64,000 nt of DNA from assembly GCF_022836495.1 (NCBI RefSeq), contig NZ_BQXM01000003.1:127843-191842 (forward strand), given 5' to 3'. A program made the position numbers and the translations under genes. How positions within the stretch are numbered: position 1 is the first letter of the stretch; every line of letters starts with the position of its first letter. The notes under the pieces were generated by a model. It was not told the DNA's origin. It saw only the letters and a program-made list of their open reading frames with translations, and did no database searches. Shown one piece after another: positions 43,191-51,811 of this stretch. This DNA is from Desulforhabdus sp. TSK (GTDB lineage Bacteria > Desulfobacterota > Syntrophobacteria > Syntrophobacterales > Syntrophobacteraceae).

Positions 43191-44297
43191 CTACCCTTGT
43201 GCCTCGGAGCGGCCTCCTCCCAGCATGGCCAGTGCCATCCCTTTCTCATGCGTGAATCTTGCCTGAACAGCTGCACGAACTTGTGGATTCGAGAGTCCAA
43301 ATTTCGTAGCCCTGACTGCATAAACATTCTCTATCAACTGCTTGTCTGTCATTTCTTTCCCAGAAGATTGGATCCGCTGCACAGCTTCATCGAGCACATT
43401 GGCTGCACCGTGGGGACCATGTTGAACGGCTGTGCTCCACACGACCTGCTGCAAGACACTGGAATGTTTGCTGACATCCAAACCAGTCTTTTGCTGGATC
43501 TCGGCGAGTGCTGCGTCGTAATGAGACTCTCTGATGAAGTCCTCCTGGAGCTTCTCGAAGGAAACAGGATCCTCTTGTGCAATACGACTCCATTCCCTGG
43601 GCATGCCACCCTGCGCGCTGCCCGTATCGGAGGGCCCAGCCGATTTCAGTCTCGCTGCCCACTGCGGTGCATGCCTGTCGAGAAAATCCAAAAAAAGCTT
43701 CATGGTACCCTGACGTGAAGATATCTGGAAGATGCCGTAGGATGTCCCGCCATTTCTGTCGTAGCCAATGGCCCCCGCCCCTGCATCGGCCGATTCAAAC
43801 TGTGCCGACAACGCTCCAATTCGATCGCTGTCCTCCCCTCTCGGAATCGCCGGGGAACGTTCCCTCCACCTGGAAGGAATATCCAACTGGGGTTTGGGAG
43901 AAACGGCCATCGATTCTGCCGGCATCTCCCGGCCGGGAATGCTCGCCAGTCGCCCAGCCATTTCATAGGCATGCAGGGCCATGCCTCCACTGGAATGGGC
44001 CATCGCCTGCAGAAAAACCGAAGCGGCAAGGCCTTCTAAACCGCTCATAGGGGCGCCCATGGGGCTTGAGCCCAAATCCCAGGGCAGCGCAGAGGGTTGC
44101 AGGAGCGATCCAGGAGGGGAATCAGGAATGAGGGGAAGATTCAATGACGGCAGGTTTCCACTCAGATGGGACCGCGCCATATTCAGAACGGCATCAAACT
44201 GCTGTTGCCTCGCAGAATTCAGCCAAGAATTCCTGGCCTCCTCTATTTCATCCGGCAGGGATGTTTGGCCTTGAATTGCAGTCGTTTTAAACTCCAT
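43191..44297 (-). CDS. Orphan lysozyme-like peptidoglycan hydrolase candidate
   Basis: 368 residues. About 150 N-terminal residues are variable and proline-rich; a lysozyme-like region begins near IGALSAQFESADAGAGAI, with NGGTSYGIFQISSRQGTMKL and later WSTAVQHGPHG and RFTHEKGM. The Glu in FESADAG is a plausible catalytic acid. Similar SYGxxQxSS-GT motifs occur in phage-type lysozyme-like modules; I assign this by resemblance only. ATG 44297 has AAGGAGG. No signal peptide is seen, as for proteins exported by the flagellar apparatus. The rod protein FlgJ here lacks its own hydrolase. Confidence 0.6.
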   Translation of the reverse strand: MEFKTTAIQGQTSLPDEIEEARNSWLNSARQQQFDAVLNMARSHLSGNLPSLNLPLIPDSPPGSLLQPSALPWDLGSSPMGAPMSGLEGLAASVFLQAMAHSSGGMALHAYEMAGRLASIPGREMPAESMAVSPKPQLDIPSRWRERSPAIPRGEDSDRIGALSAQFESADAGAGAIGYDRNGGTSYGIFQISSRQGTMKLFLDFLDRHAPQWAARLKSAGPSDTGSAQGGMPREWSRIAQEDPVSFEKLQEDFIRESHYDAALAEIQQKTGLDVSKHSSVLQQVVWSTAVQHGPHGAANVLDEAVQRIQSSGKEMTDKQLIENVYAVRATKFGLSNPQVRAAVQARFTHEKGMALAMLGGGRSEAQG

Positions 44298-44410
44298 CGA
44301 TGCCTCCTTCACACACCATTGATCCGGCCTGATGCAGCTCAACCGTGGACTTCATTCTTCTCATCTGAGAAAGGGAAATCCGAGCCTGACTCAGAAGCTC
44401 TCTGAAAACT

Positions 44411-44432
44411 CCCTCTCCCTCGAGAGAGAGGG
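44411..44432 (-). terminator. Hairpin terminator after the GGDEF gene
   Basis: Minus strand CCCTCTC and GAGAGGG form a 7-bp stem with an eight-base loop, followed by AGTTTTC. It lies 58 bases past the stop of the diguanylate cyclase gene. Confidence 0.5.
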
Positions 44433-44489
44433 TAGAGGTATGCGTCATTCTCGGACAGCCTCTCAAAGACCGAGATGCCGGAATCGTGC

Positions 44490-46139
44490 CTAAAAAACCG
44501 TTACGGTATTCCGCCCTGCAGATTTTGCCGCATAAAGTGCCTTGTCCGCGCGGTTGAAAACTTCTGTCCCGCTCTGATCTCCGGTTTCGATCTGGGTTCC
44601 CCCCACGCTGACACGAATGGGTATTTGCTTTCCCTGGTATAAAAATCGTGTCCGCTCTATGGTCGAATGGATCTTCTCGGCGACCACCTTCATTTCTTCC
44701 CGCCCGGTCCCGGGGAGGATAACGACCATCTCATCACCGCCAAGACGGGCCAGGAAATCCGGCACACGGAGAAGCGACCCCACCCTCTGAATGACTTCAC
44801 GGAGGCAGAGATCGCCTGCAGAGTGCCCGTAGCGATCGTTTACGTTCTTGAAATTGTCCACATCCAAGAGGAGAAGAGAGAAGCTTTGCCCATACCTCTG
44901 ATAGCGTTGGAATTCCTCCTTGAGCCTTTGCTCATAGGCACGCCGATTGTAGCTGTTGGTGAGAGGGTCGATGAGGGCCTGCCTCTCGAGATTTCGGGCC
45001 CGATCCTGCACCTGCTCGATCTCTGTTTTGACTTTTTCGATCGTCCCCTGCAGATCCCCCACCTTTGCATTGGCTTCATGCAGCCGCCTTTCATCCTCCT
45101 GACGTTTCTCTTCCAGAGCAAGACAGATGGTACTTATCTTCGTGACCACCAGGTTCTTGAGCTCTCCCAGCGTGGTGGTGTGAGTCACCGACTGTTTCAT
45201 GTCGGCCATTTGGACTTCGATGATAGTGTTGAAGTCCTGATTTGCTTCATGAGAGCGGCGGTTGGAGTCCAAAGAATTGAAAAGGTGACTCTCCATGCGA
45301 ATCAGATTCTCACCAATCTCCGAAACAAATGCTGTGAGCTGTTTGCGCTCCTCGGTAATGTTCTTGATGGAAGATTCGATGAACGCAAGGAACTCTTTAC
45401 GGATGGCATTCAGCTGCGCAGGATCTGAAACTGCTTTAATTTTCTCCTGCAGTCCCGAAAGGCTTGTGAGATCCGCTGAAACAGAATCCGCTGCAATCAC
45501 GTCCAAGACTTCAAGATAAACCTCCTGGAGCTGCGTGATGTTTTGAGGGGCAAACGCCGCCGGTTCAGGGGAGAGCCTTTTATTCTTGAGCCATTTGCCC
45601 CATGAAGAACCGGGGCCCTCACGTGCCTCTTTCCCCGAGCCCTCTGTACCGTTCTGATGCGCCAATTCCTCCGAGATCGTGTTGAGAGACTGCTCCAGAT
45701 CCCTCAAAGAGGTGTCTTTCATCAATGAGATTTTGAAATCATTAAGAGATCCGGGGGCAGGCTCCCGTCCTGAGGACTGAATCCAGTTCAGCAGGGTCAA
45801 TAAGGAACGTTTGTAGAAGGACTGGAGGTTGAGCTTCTCGTCCTGGAGCTCCACAACATGGTTGAAGAATCGTTCTTTTTGGGATCTCAGGATGCCATTT
45901 TCCTGTTGGAGGGCCTGCAGTTCAAATGCTCCGGCGTCTGAATGGGGGGAAGAACCGTTGCCTCGCCGAATCGCAGAAACGAGGTCGAGAAGATCTTGCC
46001 TCTGCCGCAGTGCATCACACAATGATGAAGACGCAAGTACACGTCGTTGTGAGGATATTTCCTTCAGGGCTTCAATCACAATGTCTGACAATCGTCCCAG
46101 ATCAATGCCAACTTCTTGACGATTACTGACCTGCTGCAT
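44490..46139 (-). CDS. Diguanylate cyclase (GGDEF) with long coiled-coil N terminus
   Basis: 549 residues, soluble. Residues 1-370 are helical and coiled-coil rich with no named sensor domain; the GGDEF domain is at about 385-549. It begins RQALIDPLTNSYNRRAYEQ, has LLLLDVDNFKNVNDRYGHSAGD and the active-site LARLGGDEMVVIL, a GGDEM variant. An RxxD inhibitory site (RVPD) sits five residues before it, so feedback control by c-di-GMP is possible. It counters the HD-GYP protein at 6748 in principle. Confidence 0.9.
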   Translation of the reverse strand: MQQVSNRQEVGIDLGRLSDIVIEALKEISSQRRVLASSSLCDALRQRQDLLDLVSAIRRGNGSSPHSDAGAFELQALQQENGILRSQKERFFNHVVELQDEKLNLQSFYKRSLLTLLNWIQSSGREPAPGSLNDFKISLMKDTSLRDLEQSLNTISEELAHQNGTEGSGKEAREGPGSSWGKWLKNKRLSPEPAAFAPQNITQLQEVYLEVLDVIAADSVSADLTSLSGLQEKIKAVSDPAQLNAIRKEFLAFIESSIKNITEERKQLTAFVSEIGENLIRMESHLFNSLDSNRRSHEANQDFNTIIEVQMADMKQSVTHTTTLGELKNLVVTKISTICLALEEKRQEDERRLHEANAKVGDLQGTIEKVKTEIEQVQDRARNLERQALIDPLTNSYNRRAYEQRLKEEFQRYQRYGQSFSLLLLDVDNFKNVNDRYGHSAGDLCLREVIQRVGSLLRVPDFLARLGGDEMVVILPGTGREEMKVVAEKIHSTIERTRFLYQGKQIPIRVSVGGTQIETGDQSGTEVFNRADKALYAAKSAGRNTVTVF

Positions 46140-46769
46140 TTCGACGTCCTCATTGAGAAATTATTGTTTTTCCTCAGGATCACATGAATATCATTGCCCC
46201 ATTCCCAACCACCTCTTCTGTCCCTCATTCCTCAACGTGACGGCCATCGCCTTCCAACTCCTGGCTGCGCCAGCCTGGAACTGAGCGTTCTTGGGAACCG
46301 CTCTCCAGGGAGTGGGAATTTTGTCTCCGGCGGAGTAAAATTGACAAATGATTCGCCCATGAGCCACATTATTCAAATCATCGCAGCTGATGCCATCCAT
46401 TGTTCTCAGTATTGTCGAGCTTCACTCCTCATGGGGGAGGACATTAAGTACCTGAGCGTATATTTCTTAACATTTTGTCTTGCTGTCCGTTCGCCCTGAG
46501 CCTGTCGAAGGGCACAACCAGACATGCCCTTCGACAGGCTCAGGGCGAACGGTTCGTTTTGTTAGAAAACTTTTGCTTGGGTACTTAAGTCAATATCGTT
46601 GCCGTCATCCTCCTCCCCGCTGATACTCTGTCAACTTTGCTCCGCAGGGTACCCACCGTTGATTCCCCCTTTGAGGGGGTCAGGCGGGTGTTGTCGTGCC
46701 GGCACAACGAACTTGACGGAACACCAGGTGAGGGGCGTTCTCCGGCAGGCATCAAGTGGCACTGACCTG
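46140..46769. other. Intergenic region holding a repeat element
   Basis: About 630 bases between two minus-strand genes. It contains element copy B at 46445-46590 and a CCCCCTTTGAGGGGG palindrome at about 46665-46679. No credible gene seen. Confidence 0.5.
46445..46590 (-). repeat. 146-bp palindromic element, copy B
   Basis: Exact reverse complement of the element at 24890-25035 over all 146 bases that I compared by eye. It has the same 28-base inverted arms and TAAGTACC-type ends. Lies in non-coding sequence. Confidence 0.85.
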
Positions 46770-46952
46770 TCAGATGGAATCCTTTTTGAAAGGTTTCGGC
46801 TCAAAAAGCTGGCAGGCCATGCCCGATGCGCCATGAACTAATGTGTCGGGATATTGATGCGCTCGCACCCCCCAGGCTTTGCATCCGTAGGGCAGACTGC
46901 GTTCCCAGGTAATGAAAAAGTGCCTGCACTTTAAACATGTTATCTTTTTCAT
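46770..46952 (-). CDS. Four-cysteine small conserved protein
   Basis: 60 residues: MKKITCLKCRHFFITWERS, then PYGCKAWG and ASGMACQLFEPKP. Cys6, Cys9, Cys24 and Cys47 could bind one metal ion. The pattern CxxCxxFFITWxxxxPYGCKA and SGxxCxxFEPK is, to my recollection, a conserved family of unknown function in proteobacteria. ATG at 46952 with a modest purine-rich stretch upstream. Not linked to flagellar function by sequence. Confidence 0.7.
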   Translation of the reverse strand: MKKITCLKCRHFFITWERSLPYGCKAWGVRAHQYPDTLVHGASGMACQLFEPKPFKKDSI

Positions 46953-47143
46953 GACGCTCTTTTCGTTGGAAGCCTTGAAGAGTGATGGAGAGTGAAGAAA
47001 GCCGATGCCCTCCCGACGATTCAGGTTTCTTTAAGCTATTTTCGTGCCATAAATGACAAATTCCAGGAATTCTCATGGGGTGGCGCTGCGGAGAATTACA
47101 GACAACTATGCATGCAGCCTTCAGGCGTTTGAGTTTATTTTTC

Positions 47144-47170
47144 TCAAGTTTTAAGAGTGCATGCCGATAG
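47144..47170 (+). promoter_or_regulatory. Sigma-28 promoter
   Basis: TCAAGTTT-N11-GCCGATAG matches the FliA consensus TAAAGTTT-N11-GCCGATAA at 14 of 16 positions with exact spacing. It lies just upstream of the ATG at 47193 and should drive that gene and flgM. Confidence 0.8.
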
Positions 47171-47192
47171 TAGGTGTGAAGGAGGAGCTGAC

Positions 47193-47423
47193 ATGATCAC
47201 AACGGATTACCAGGTCAAAAGCGGGCTCCGCACGTACAGCAGGCAATTACAGCGGGCAAGGCTGACGGCAAAGCGTGATGCACCTGGGAACGCCCCTAAA
47301 CAAGCGTCCTCTGAAAATGTCAGCATATCCCAGGAGGGGCGCCAGCGACTGAATGTGGAGCAACTGGCTGACCGGGCAAAAGAACCGACCCATAACCCAG
47401 GAACAGATGAAGGCAGACCCTAG
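47193..47423 (+). CDS. Small unknown protein expressed with flgM
   Basis: 76 residues, polar and basic, no membrane segment. It contains SSENVSISQEGRQRL, which resembles the D-x-V-x-I-S-x-E-A motif seen in small flagellar-locus proteins near FlgM. A strong AAGGAGGAG site and a sigma-28 promoter precede it, so it is very likely expressed late in flagellar assembly. Function unknown. Confidence 0.75.
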   Translation: MITTDYQVKSGLRTYSRQLQRARLTAKRDAPGNAPKQASSENVSISQEGRQRLNVEQLADRAKEPTHNPGTDEGRP

Positions 47424-47832
47424 TGCATGTTGGCGAGAGTTTTCACCCTGTGGGACAGGGTGATTCCCCCAAGGGGAGGAGGGGGGTATCAACGTCGCGC
47501 CACATTCAGCTTCATCCGCCTTCAAAGGGAGACTTCAGAACATTACGGACCAGGCGATGACTTTCGCTGCAATATACTCATGCATGGACTTCCAACATCT
47601 TTGGATTGAGATACCATAGAAAATGGGTAATCTAGTTAAAATAAAGATTTTCATTTCACGAATGAAGCCTGTGTGGACAGGTAGAAAGAGGCAGCTGCGA
47701 GCCCTCATGAAGCATAAAGGGCTGACAGGCGAGAAAAGAGTTTCCCTTGCAATGATGCAGCGGCTTCCCTGCGGCGCATGGAGCTCCATCCGTGCTTCCA
47801 TTACGAAAAAGACTGTAAAGAGGTTTTACGAA
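47424..47832. other. Gap between the small sigma-28 gene and flgM
   Basis: About 410 bases. A 7-bp hairpin (CACCCTG / CAGGGTG, 47444-47462) follows the small gene and may attenuate transcription. An open frame from 47623 runs into flgM but shows no family features before 47833. Confidence 0.5.
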
Positions 47833-48123
47833 ATGGACATTAAAAAGATCAACATCTATGCCGGTCAACCGGTGCAGCAGCCCCAGGAAAATTCTCATCG
47901 GCTGAGAACCGAGCAGAATGACGCTGAGACCAGGCCAGCCACACTGGACCGGGTGGAGCTCTCCGGCAAATACAAGGAAGTGAATGAATTGACCAAAATC
48001 TCCATGCAGCGCGACGAGATTCGTACCGAACTTGTAGAGCGTTTCCGAAGTCTTATCCAGAACGACCAGTACAGCATCGATCCTGAAGAGATCGCCGACA
48101 AGATGTTGTCGGAAGTGTTTTGA
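47833..48123 (+). CDS. flgM: Anti-sigma-28 factor FlgM
   Basis: Binds and inhibits FliA until hook completion, then is exported. 96 residues: MDIKKINIYAGQPVQ, the middle motif LDRVELSGKYKEVNEL and the C-terminal sigma-binding helices RTELVERFRSLIQN, then YSIDPEEIADKML, typical of FlgM. ATG at 47833 with AGAGG upstream. It probably shares the sigma-28 promoter at 47144, giving autoregulation. Confidence 0.9.
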   Translation: MDIKKINIYAGQPVQQPQENSHRLRTEQNDAETRPATLDRVELSGKYKEVNELTKISMQRDEIRTELVERFRSLIQNDQYSIDPEEIADKMLSEVF

Positions 48124-48542
48124 TCCCTGTCAGTTTTATGTCTCTCCCGGCACGACGGAATACCTGCATGGATCCGGTTGACGCACCGGCGAAACTTTTG
48201 GAGATGCTGATTCAGGAACAAACAGTTTGACATTTTTCCCCCCTTCCCCGCTTCATCCTGTCTTTGATTTGAGATCCCAGCCTGAAATTCGGGAACAGTC
48301 GGTGGAGGAAGATGCCCCTGTTCCCTTTTCCATTTCTTCAGGCCGCCGCTTCCCCGACATGGACTGCCGATGGAGGGGAAGAGGGGGAGCGCACGGTCTC
48401 CCCCGGTGCCAGGAGGTTGAAGGAGGTCAAGGTTGGTGTAAGGGTGCTCTCAACGAAGAGCGGTGAGTGGTTCCCGTGCGCTTTGAACCACCTGTTGAAG
48501 AGGCTGGAAGAAGCTTCCGAGCATTCAACTTGGATATCTTTA
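48124..48542. other. Gap between convergent flgM and flgL
   Basis: About 420 bases. I see no gene or clear terminator; plus-strand open frames here are continuations of shadows of flgL. Confidence 0.5.
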
Positions 48543-49457
48543 TCACAAGAACTGTGCCAGGTTCATCCCGTCCATCATGGCCGTTACGCGCAGCGCAGCC
48601 TCAAACGAGGTTTGCTTCTGTTGAAGCTGCGTGACGATTTCCACCAGATCCGCATCCTCCACGTCCGAAAGCAGCGTGGTCTGTTGGATTTCCAATGCGT
48701 CCAGAGCACTCTGGCGGCGCTCCAAGCCCGACATGCGTATTCCAACCCGGGAGGTTTGCCTGGAAAAGTTCTCCAGGGCAACGTCAATGTACCCCATTTC
48801 CTTTTCGATGGCTTTCGTATCGTGCACCTCTATGGCCTTCCTGAGACTCACCAGGTGCTGCAGGCTGTTCTTTTCCTCGCCGCCAGCATCCAGGAGGAAG
48901 GTCTCCCTCCCATTGACGTTGACGGTCTGATCGGCGGATTTTCCGACGCGGACCGTCAGAGCTCCATCCAGGTCACTTCCCTCGGCAAGCGGGTAGTCCG
49001 CATGTCCTGCGTTGGCCTCCTGAGCGTCGAAGGGGGCTGTCCCGCTATCCACCGCGAATAGATAACGCCCCTGATACTTCTCATTGGCAGCGCTGACAGC
49101 CTCATCGAAAATCTGGTCCATCTCCTTCACGTAGGCTGTATCCTCAGGATTCACACTCCCATTGACGGACCCGACAGCAATTTCCTTAGCCCTGACAAAC
49201 AGGTCCGAGAGCTGGTTCAAGGCGTCCTCGGTAGCCTGTCCAAAATGGAGAGCGAATTCGATATTGTTCGAGAAACTGCCGAGCTCCCGAATCCCCTGCT
49301 TCAGGTCCATGCCCTTCGCCCACCCCATGGGATCGTCAGCAGGCCTGAGCAGCCTCTTGCCCGAGGAAGCACTGGAAGACAGGCGCTCGATATCCACATT
49401 CAATCGATTCAGCCCCGCGGTTGTTCGGGTATAGGTGGATGCGAAACTGACTCTCAT
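48543..49457 (-). CDS. flgL: Flagellar hook-associated protein 3
   Basis: Hook-filament junction protein. About 304 residues from ATG 49457 (AAGGGG site): MRVSFASTYTRTTAGLNRL, then RLSSSASSGKRLLRPADDP, the flagellin-like N terminus with conserved RxxxPxDDP; the C-terminal helices end in QLQQKQTSFEAALRV. The frame is open to 49601 but the extension is unrelated. Last gene of the flgF-flgL series. Confidence 0.93.
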   Translation of the reverse strand: MRVSFASTYTRTTAGLNRLNVDIERLSSSASSGKRLLRPADDPMGWAKGMDLKQGIRELGSFSNNIEFALHFGQATEDALNQLSDLFVRAKEIAVGSVNGSVNPEDTAYVKEMDQIFDEAVSAANEKYQGRYLFAVDSGTAPFDAQEANAGHADYPLAEGSDLDGALTVRVGKSADQTVNVNGRETFLLDAGGEEKNSLQHLVSLRKAIEVHDTKAIEKEMGYIDVALENFSRQTSRVGIRMSGLERRQSALDALEIQQTTLLSDVEDADLVEIVTQLQQKQTSFEAALRVTAMMDGMNLAQFL

Positions 49458-49587
49458 GGCATACCCCTTTAACATTTCAAGGAAAGCATCATTCCCCCGA
49501 CCCATTCGCAATAATGTTTCATCGAGAGGAGCAACGGCCTGGATGGCTGGGATTTGGCAATCCAGGCCATTGATCTTTGCCCATCCC

Positions 49588-51027
49588 TTAAACCATTTCA
49601 ATCACCCTCTGGAGAAGAGCGGACGTCTGCTGAATGATTTTCGCCGCCGCTTGATAGACCTGCTGGTTTTTCAGCACCTCCACCATCTCTTCATCCAGGG
49701 AGACCCCTGAGACAGATTGTTGTTGGGTCTCCAGTTCGCTGAAGAGGCTTCCGAAAAACTCCGCCTTGGATTGGGCTTCATTCTGTCGACTCCCCACCTT
49801 GTGCTGAGAGTTGCTCAGAAATTCTCCAAACCGTGCACCATCCAGGCCGGAAATGCTTTCATCCTGAAGCTTGGATATGGCAAGACAGGTAGCTGAAAGT
49901 TTTGAGATGGCCTCGGGGTCCACCTTGGTGTCCGCCTTCAGTGCAGCAACGGAAAAAGACGGATCCAGTGCAAAATCTTTTGCAGCGTTCGCGGGATCCT
50001 GGATTTTGAAAATGGCCATGTGGCCATTCACGGCCTGGGCAAAATGCCCCCCAAAGCGATTGAGCTCTCCCAGAGACTCTTCCACCACCCGGCGGGCCGC
50101 CGTCAGGCCGCTCAGGCTTCCGCCGGCGACATCCCCTGCGTCCAGCCTGACGGACACTCCGGTGGAAGCGAGGGGATCATAATCGAAGGAACGATATTCC
50201 ATCTTCATGGCAGAGTCCGGATCGCCGACTACCTCAGGATCATAGGCCAGCTCACCCGCACGGTTATGAGACACGAGCACCACCGGTTGGGTACCGGACT
50301 CTTTATAATCCAGAGCAACCGTCCATGAGCCATCCTTTTCTTCGCTGTAGCGGACGGGAATGTATTCCGCCAGTTCCTGCACTGCCTGATAGCGCTGATC
50401 TCTGAGGTCGTTGGCACTGGCAGCCCCCACCCGTTCCGAAAGACGAATCCCTTCGTTCAGAGAGGCGACGGCATCGAGGATCCGGTTGACGTCGCTTCTC
50501 ACATCCCCATGGTCGTTGACACTTCTGTCGAGCTCCTGTTCGATGCTTTCGCCCCAGGCTTCCAGATGGCTGTAATTGTCCCCGACCCTCTCAGCGACGC
50601 TCTGGGAGGCTTCGACCACTCCTTCTTTGGCCGCAAGACTCGTTGGGTCCTGCAGCAGGACATCCCAGGAGCTCCAAAAGGAGCCGAGTGAATCCGTAAG
50701 CCCGGACTCTCCATCATCCAACATCTGAACGCTTATGGAATCCAACTTGGAAGCGAAGTCTTCCCAATGAGCTTTCTCGGAAATAGTGCTCAAAAGACGC
50801 CCTTCGATGAATTGATCGCGCTGCTGAACAATCCTGGAGACGCTGGCCCCTGTGCCCACCCACCCTGCCCGAACAGGCAGAGCCAGGTTCGATTGCATCA
50901 CTACTTTTTGACGGGAGTACGCCTTGTTGTCGGCGTTGGCAATATTGTGAGACGCAGTCTGCAGGGACACCTGAGTATTCAAGAGAGTGTTTTTCGAGGT
51001 TTCCAGGATAACACTGAGACTCGCCAT
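49588..51027 (-). CDS. flgK: Flagellar hook-associated protein 1
   Basis: First junction protein on the hook. 479 residues. The N-terminal rod/hook motif LLNTQVSLQTASHNIANADN is followed by AYSRQKVVM; the C-terminal D0 helix has EEMVEVLKNQQVYQAAAKII. Middle region is variable. Follows flgN by two bases; flgL follows after 130 bases. Confidence 0.95.
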   Translation of the reverse strand: MASLSVILETSKNTLLNTQVSLQTASHNIANADNKAYSRQKVVMQSNLALPVRAGWVGTGASVSRIVQQRDQFIEGRLLSTISEKAHWEDFASKLDSISVQMLDDGESGLTDSLGSFWSSWDVLLQDPTSLAAKEGVVEASQSVAERVGDNYSHLEAWGESIEQELDRSVNDHGDVRSDVNRILDAVASLNEGIRLSERVGAASANDLRDQRYQAVQELAEYIPVRYSEEKDGSWTVALDYKESGTQPVVLVSHNRAGELAYDPEVVGDPDSAMKMEYRSFDYDPLASTGVSVRLDAGDVAGGSLSGLTAARRVVEESLGELNRFGGHFAQAVNGHMAIFKIQDPANAAKDFALDPSFSVAALKADTKVDPEAISKLSATCLAISKLQDESISGLDGARFGEFLSNSQHKVGSRQNEAQSKAEFFGSLFSELETQQQSVSGVSLDEEMVEVLKNQQVYQAAAKIIQQTSALLQRVIEMV

Positions 51028-51029
51028 GG

Positions 51030-51488
51030 CTATATCTCCCTGCTCAACTTGAGCCCCTTGAACTGCATTCTGTCTACCGTGCTGCCCTGATGTTGTGAGT
51101 AAATCGTCCCCCCACTCAGGACCCCCAAAAATTCCTGCCAGTATCCCAGGGACCCCTCAATGAACCCCCGGTTGACATGGTTCAGGCGTTGAATCTCTTT
51201 CAGCTTCTGCCTGAGGAGGCTCTGCTTTTCCATGGTCTTGGTGCCATCCCCCCCCTGACACACCCCCTGGAGCTTTTCCATCATTTCCGTCAGAGATCGA
51301 ATGAGGAGCTCTTTCTCCGGAAGAATCCCCAGAAGGGCATCGCTTTGAAATGACTTCAAAGCGCAGGATTCTTCCTGCAATACCCTCATCAAGGCATCGG
51401 CAGTTGCCTCGCATGACTCCAGAAGTTTTTTGGTTTCTAAAGCATCGTCCTGGAAGCCGTCAGAGGACTCCATTTTGAAGGGCTCCAT
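51030..51488 (-). CDS. flgN: FlgN-like chaperone
   Basis: 152-residue, fully helical protein placed between flgJ and flgK, where FlgN, the export chaperone of FlgK and FlgL, usually lies. Features such as LRQKLKEIQRLNHVNRGFIE fit the FlgN coiled-coil pattern, but conservation in this family is low, so context carries the call. Confidence 0.8.
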   Translation of the reverse strand: MEPFKMESSDGFQDDALETKKLLESCEATADALMRVLQEESCALKSFQSDALLGILPEKELLIRSLTEMMEKLQGVCQGGDGTKTMEKQSLLRQKLKEIQRLNHVNRGFIEGSLGYWQEFLGVLSGGTIYSQHQGSTVDRMQFKGLKLSREI

Positions 51489-51782
51489 TTATTTGACTTT
51501 CGATTCCATCAAGGGAACAAGTTGCCGATAGAGCGATTCTCCCAATCCCATGTCACCTTTCAGACTGAGCGTTCCGGCAACGGATTCATCCATCATGCCC
51601 TGGTAAATTTCCCGTCCCTGGTCTGTGGATTCGCAGCTCAGAGGATTTTGACGCATCTCCTTCAGAAGGTTGCTCATCATGATGGCTTCAAAATTTTGAC
51701 AGCTTTCTTTCAATCGCTTTTTCTGGACCGTAAGTTCCGCTGCAGAATCTGCTTGAGGAGCCGCCGTGGCGATTTTCAACAT
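51489..51782 (-). CDS. flgJ: Rod-binding protein, FlgJ N-terminal type
   Basis: 97 residues covering only the rod-capping domain: CQNFEAIMMSNLLKEMRQ and YQGMMDESVAGTLSLKGDMG. The C-terminal muramidase domain found in enterobacterial FlgJ (over 300 residues) is absent. ATG at 51782 has GGGAGGG directly upstream; an ATG at 51815 overlapping the preceding stop is the alternative. A separate hydrolase must open the wall for the rod; the gene at 43191 is a candidate. Confidence 0.9.
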   Translation of the reverse strand: MLKIATAAPQADSAAELTVQKKRLKESCQNFEAIMMSNLLKEMRQNPLSCESTDQGREIYQGMMDESVAGTLSLKGDMGLGESLYRQLVPLMESKVK

Positions 51783-51811
51783 TTTTCCCTCCCTGGACTG
51801 GCAAACCGAAA

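Noticed and set aside
44476-44491. Sigma-54-like sequence at the end of the GGDEF gene (AGGCACGATTCCGGCA)
   Set aside because: Spacing fits, but a probable terminator hairpin at 44411-44432 lies between it and the next gene, and the -12 box is poor.
47623-47832. N-terminal extension of FlgM
   Set aside because: 70 extra residues without family resemblance; the ATG at 47833 gives a normal FlgM.
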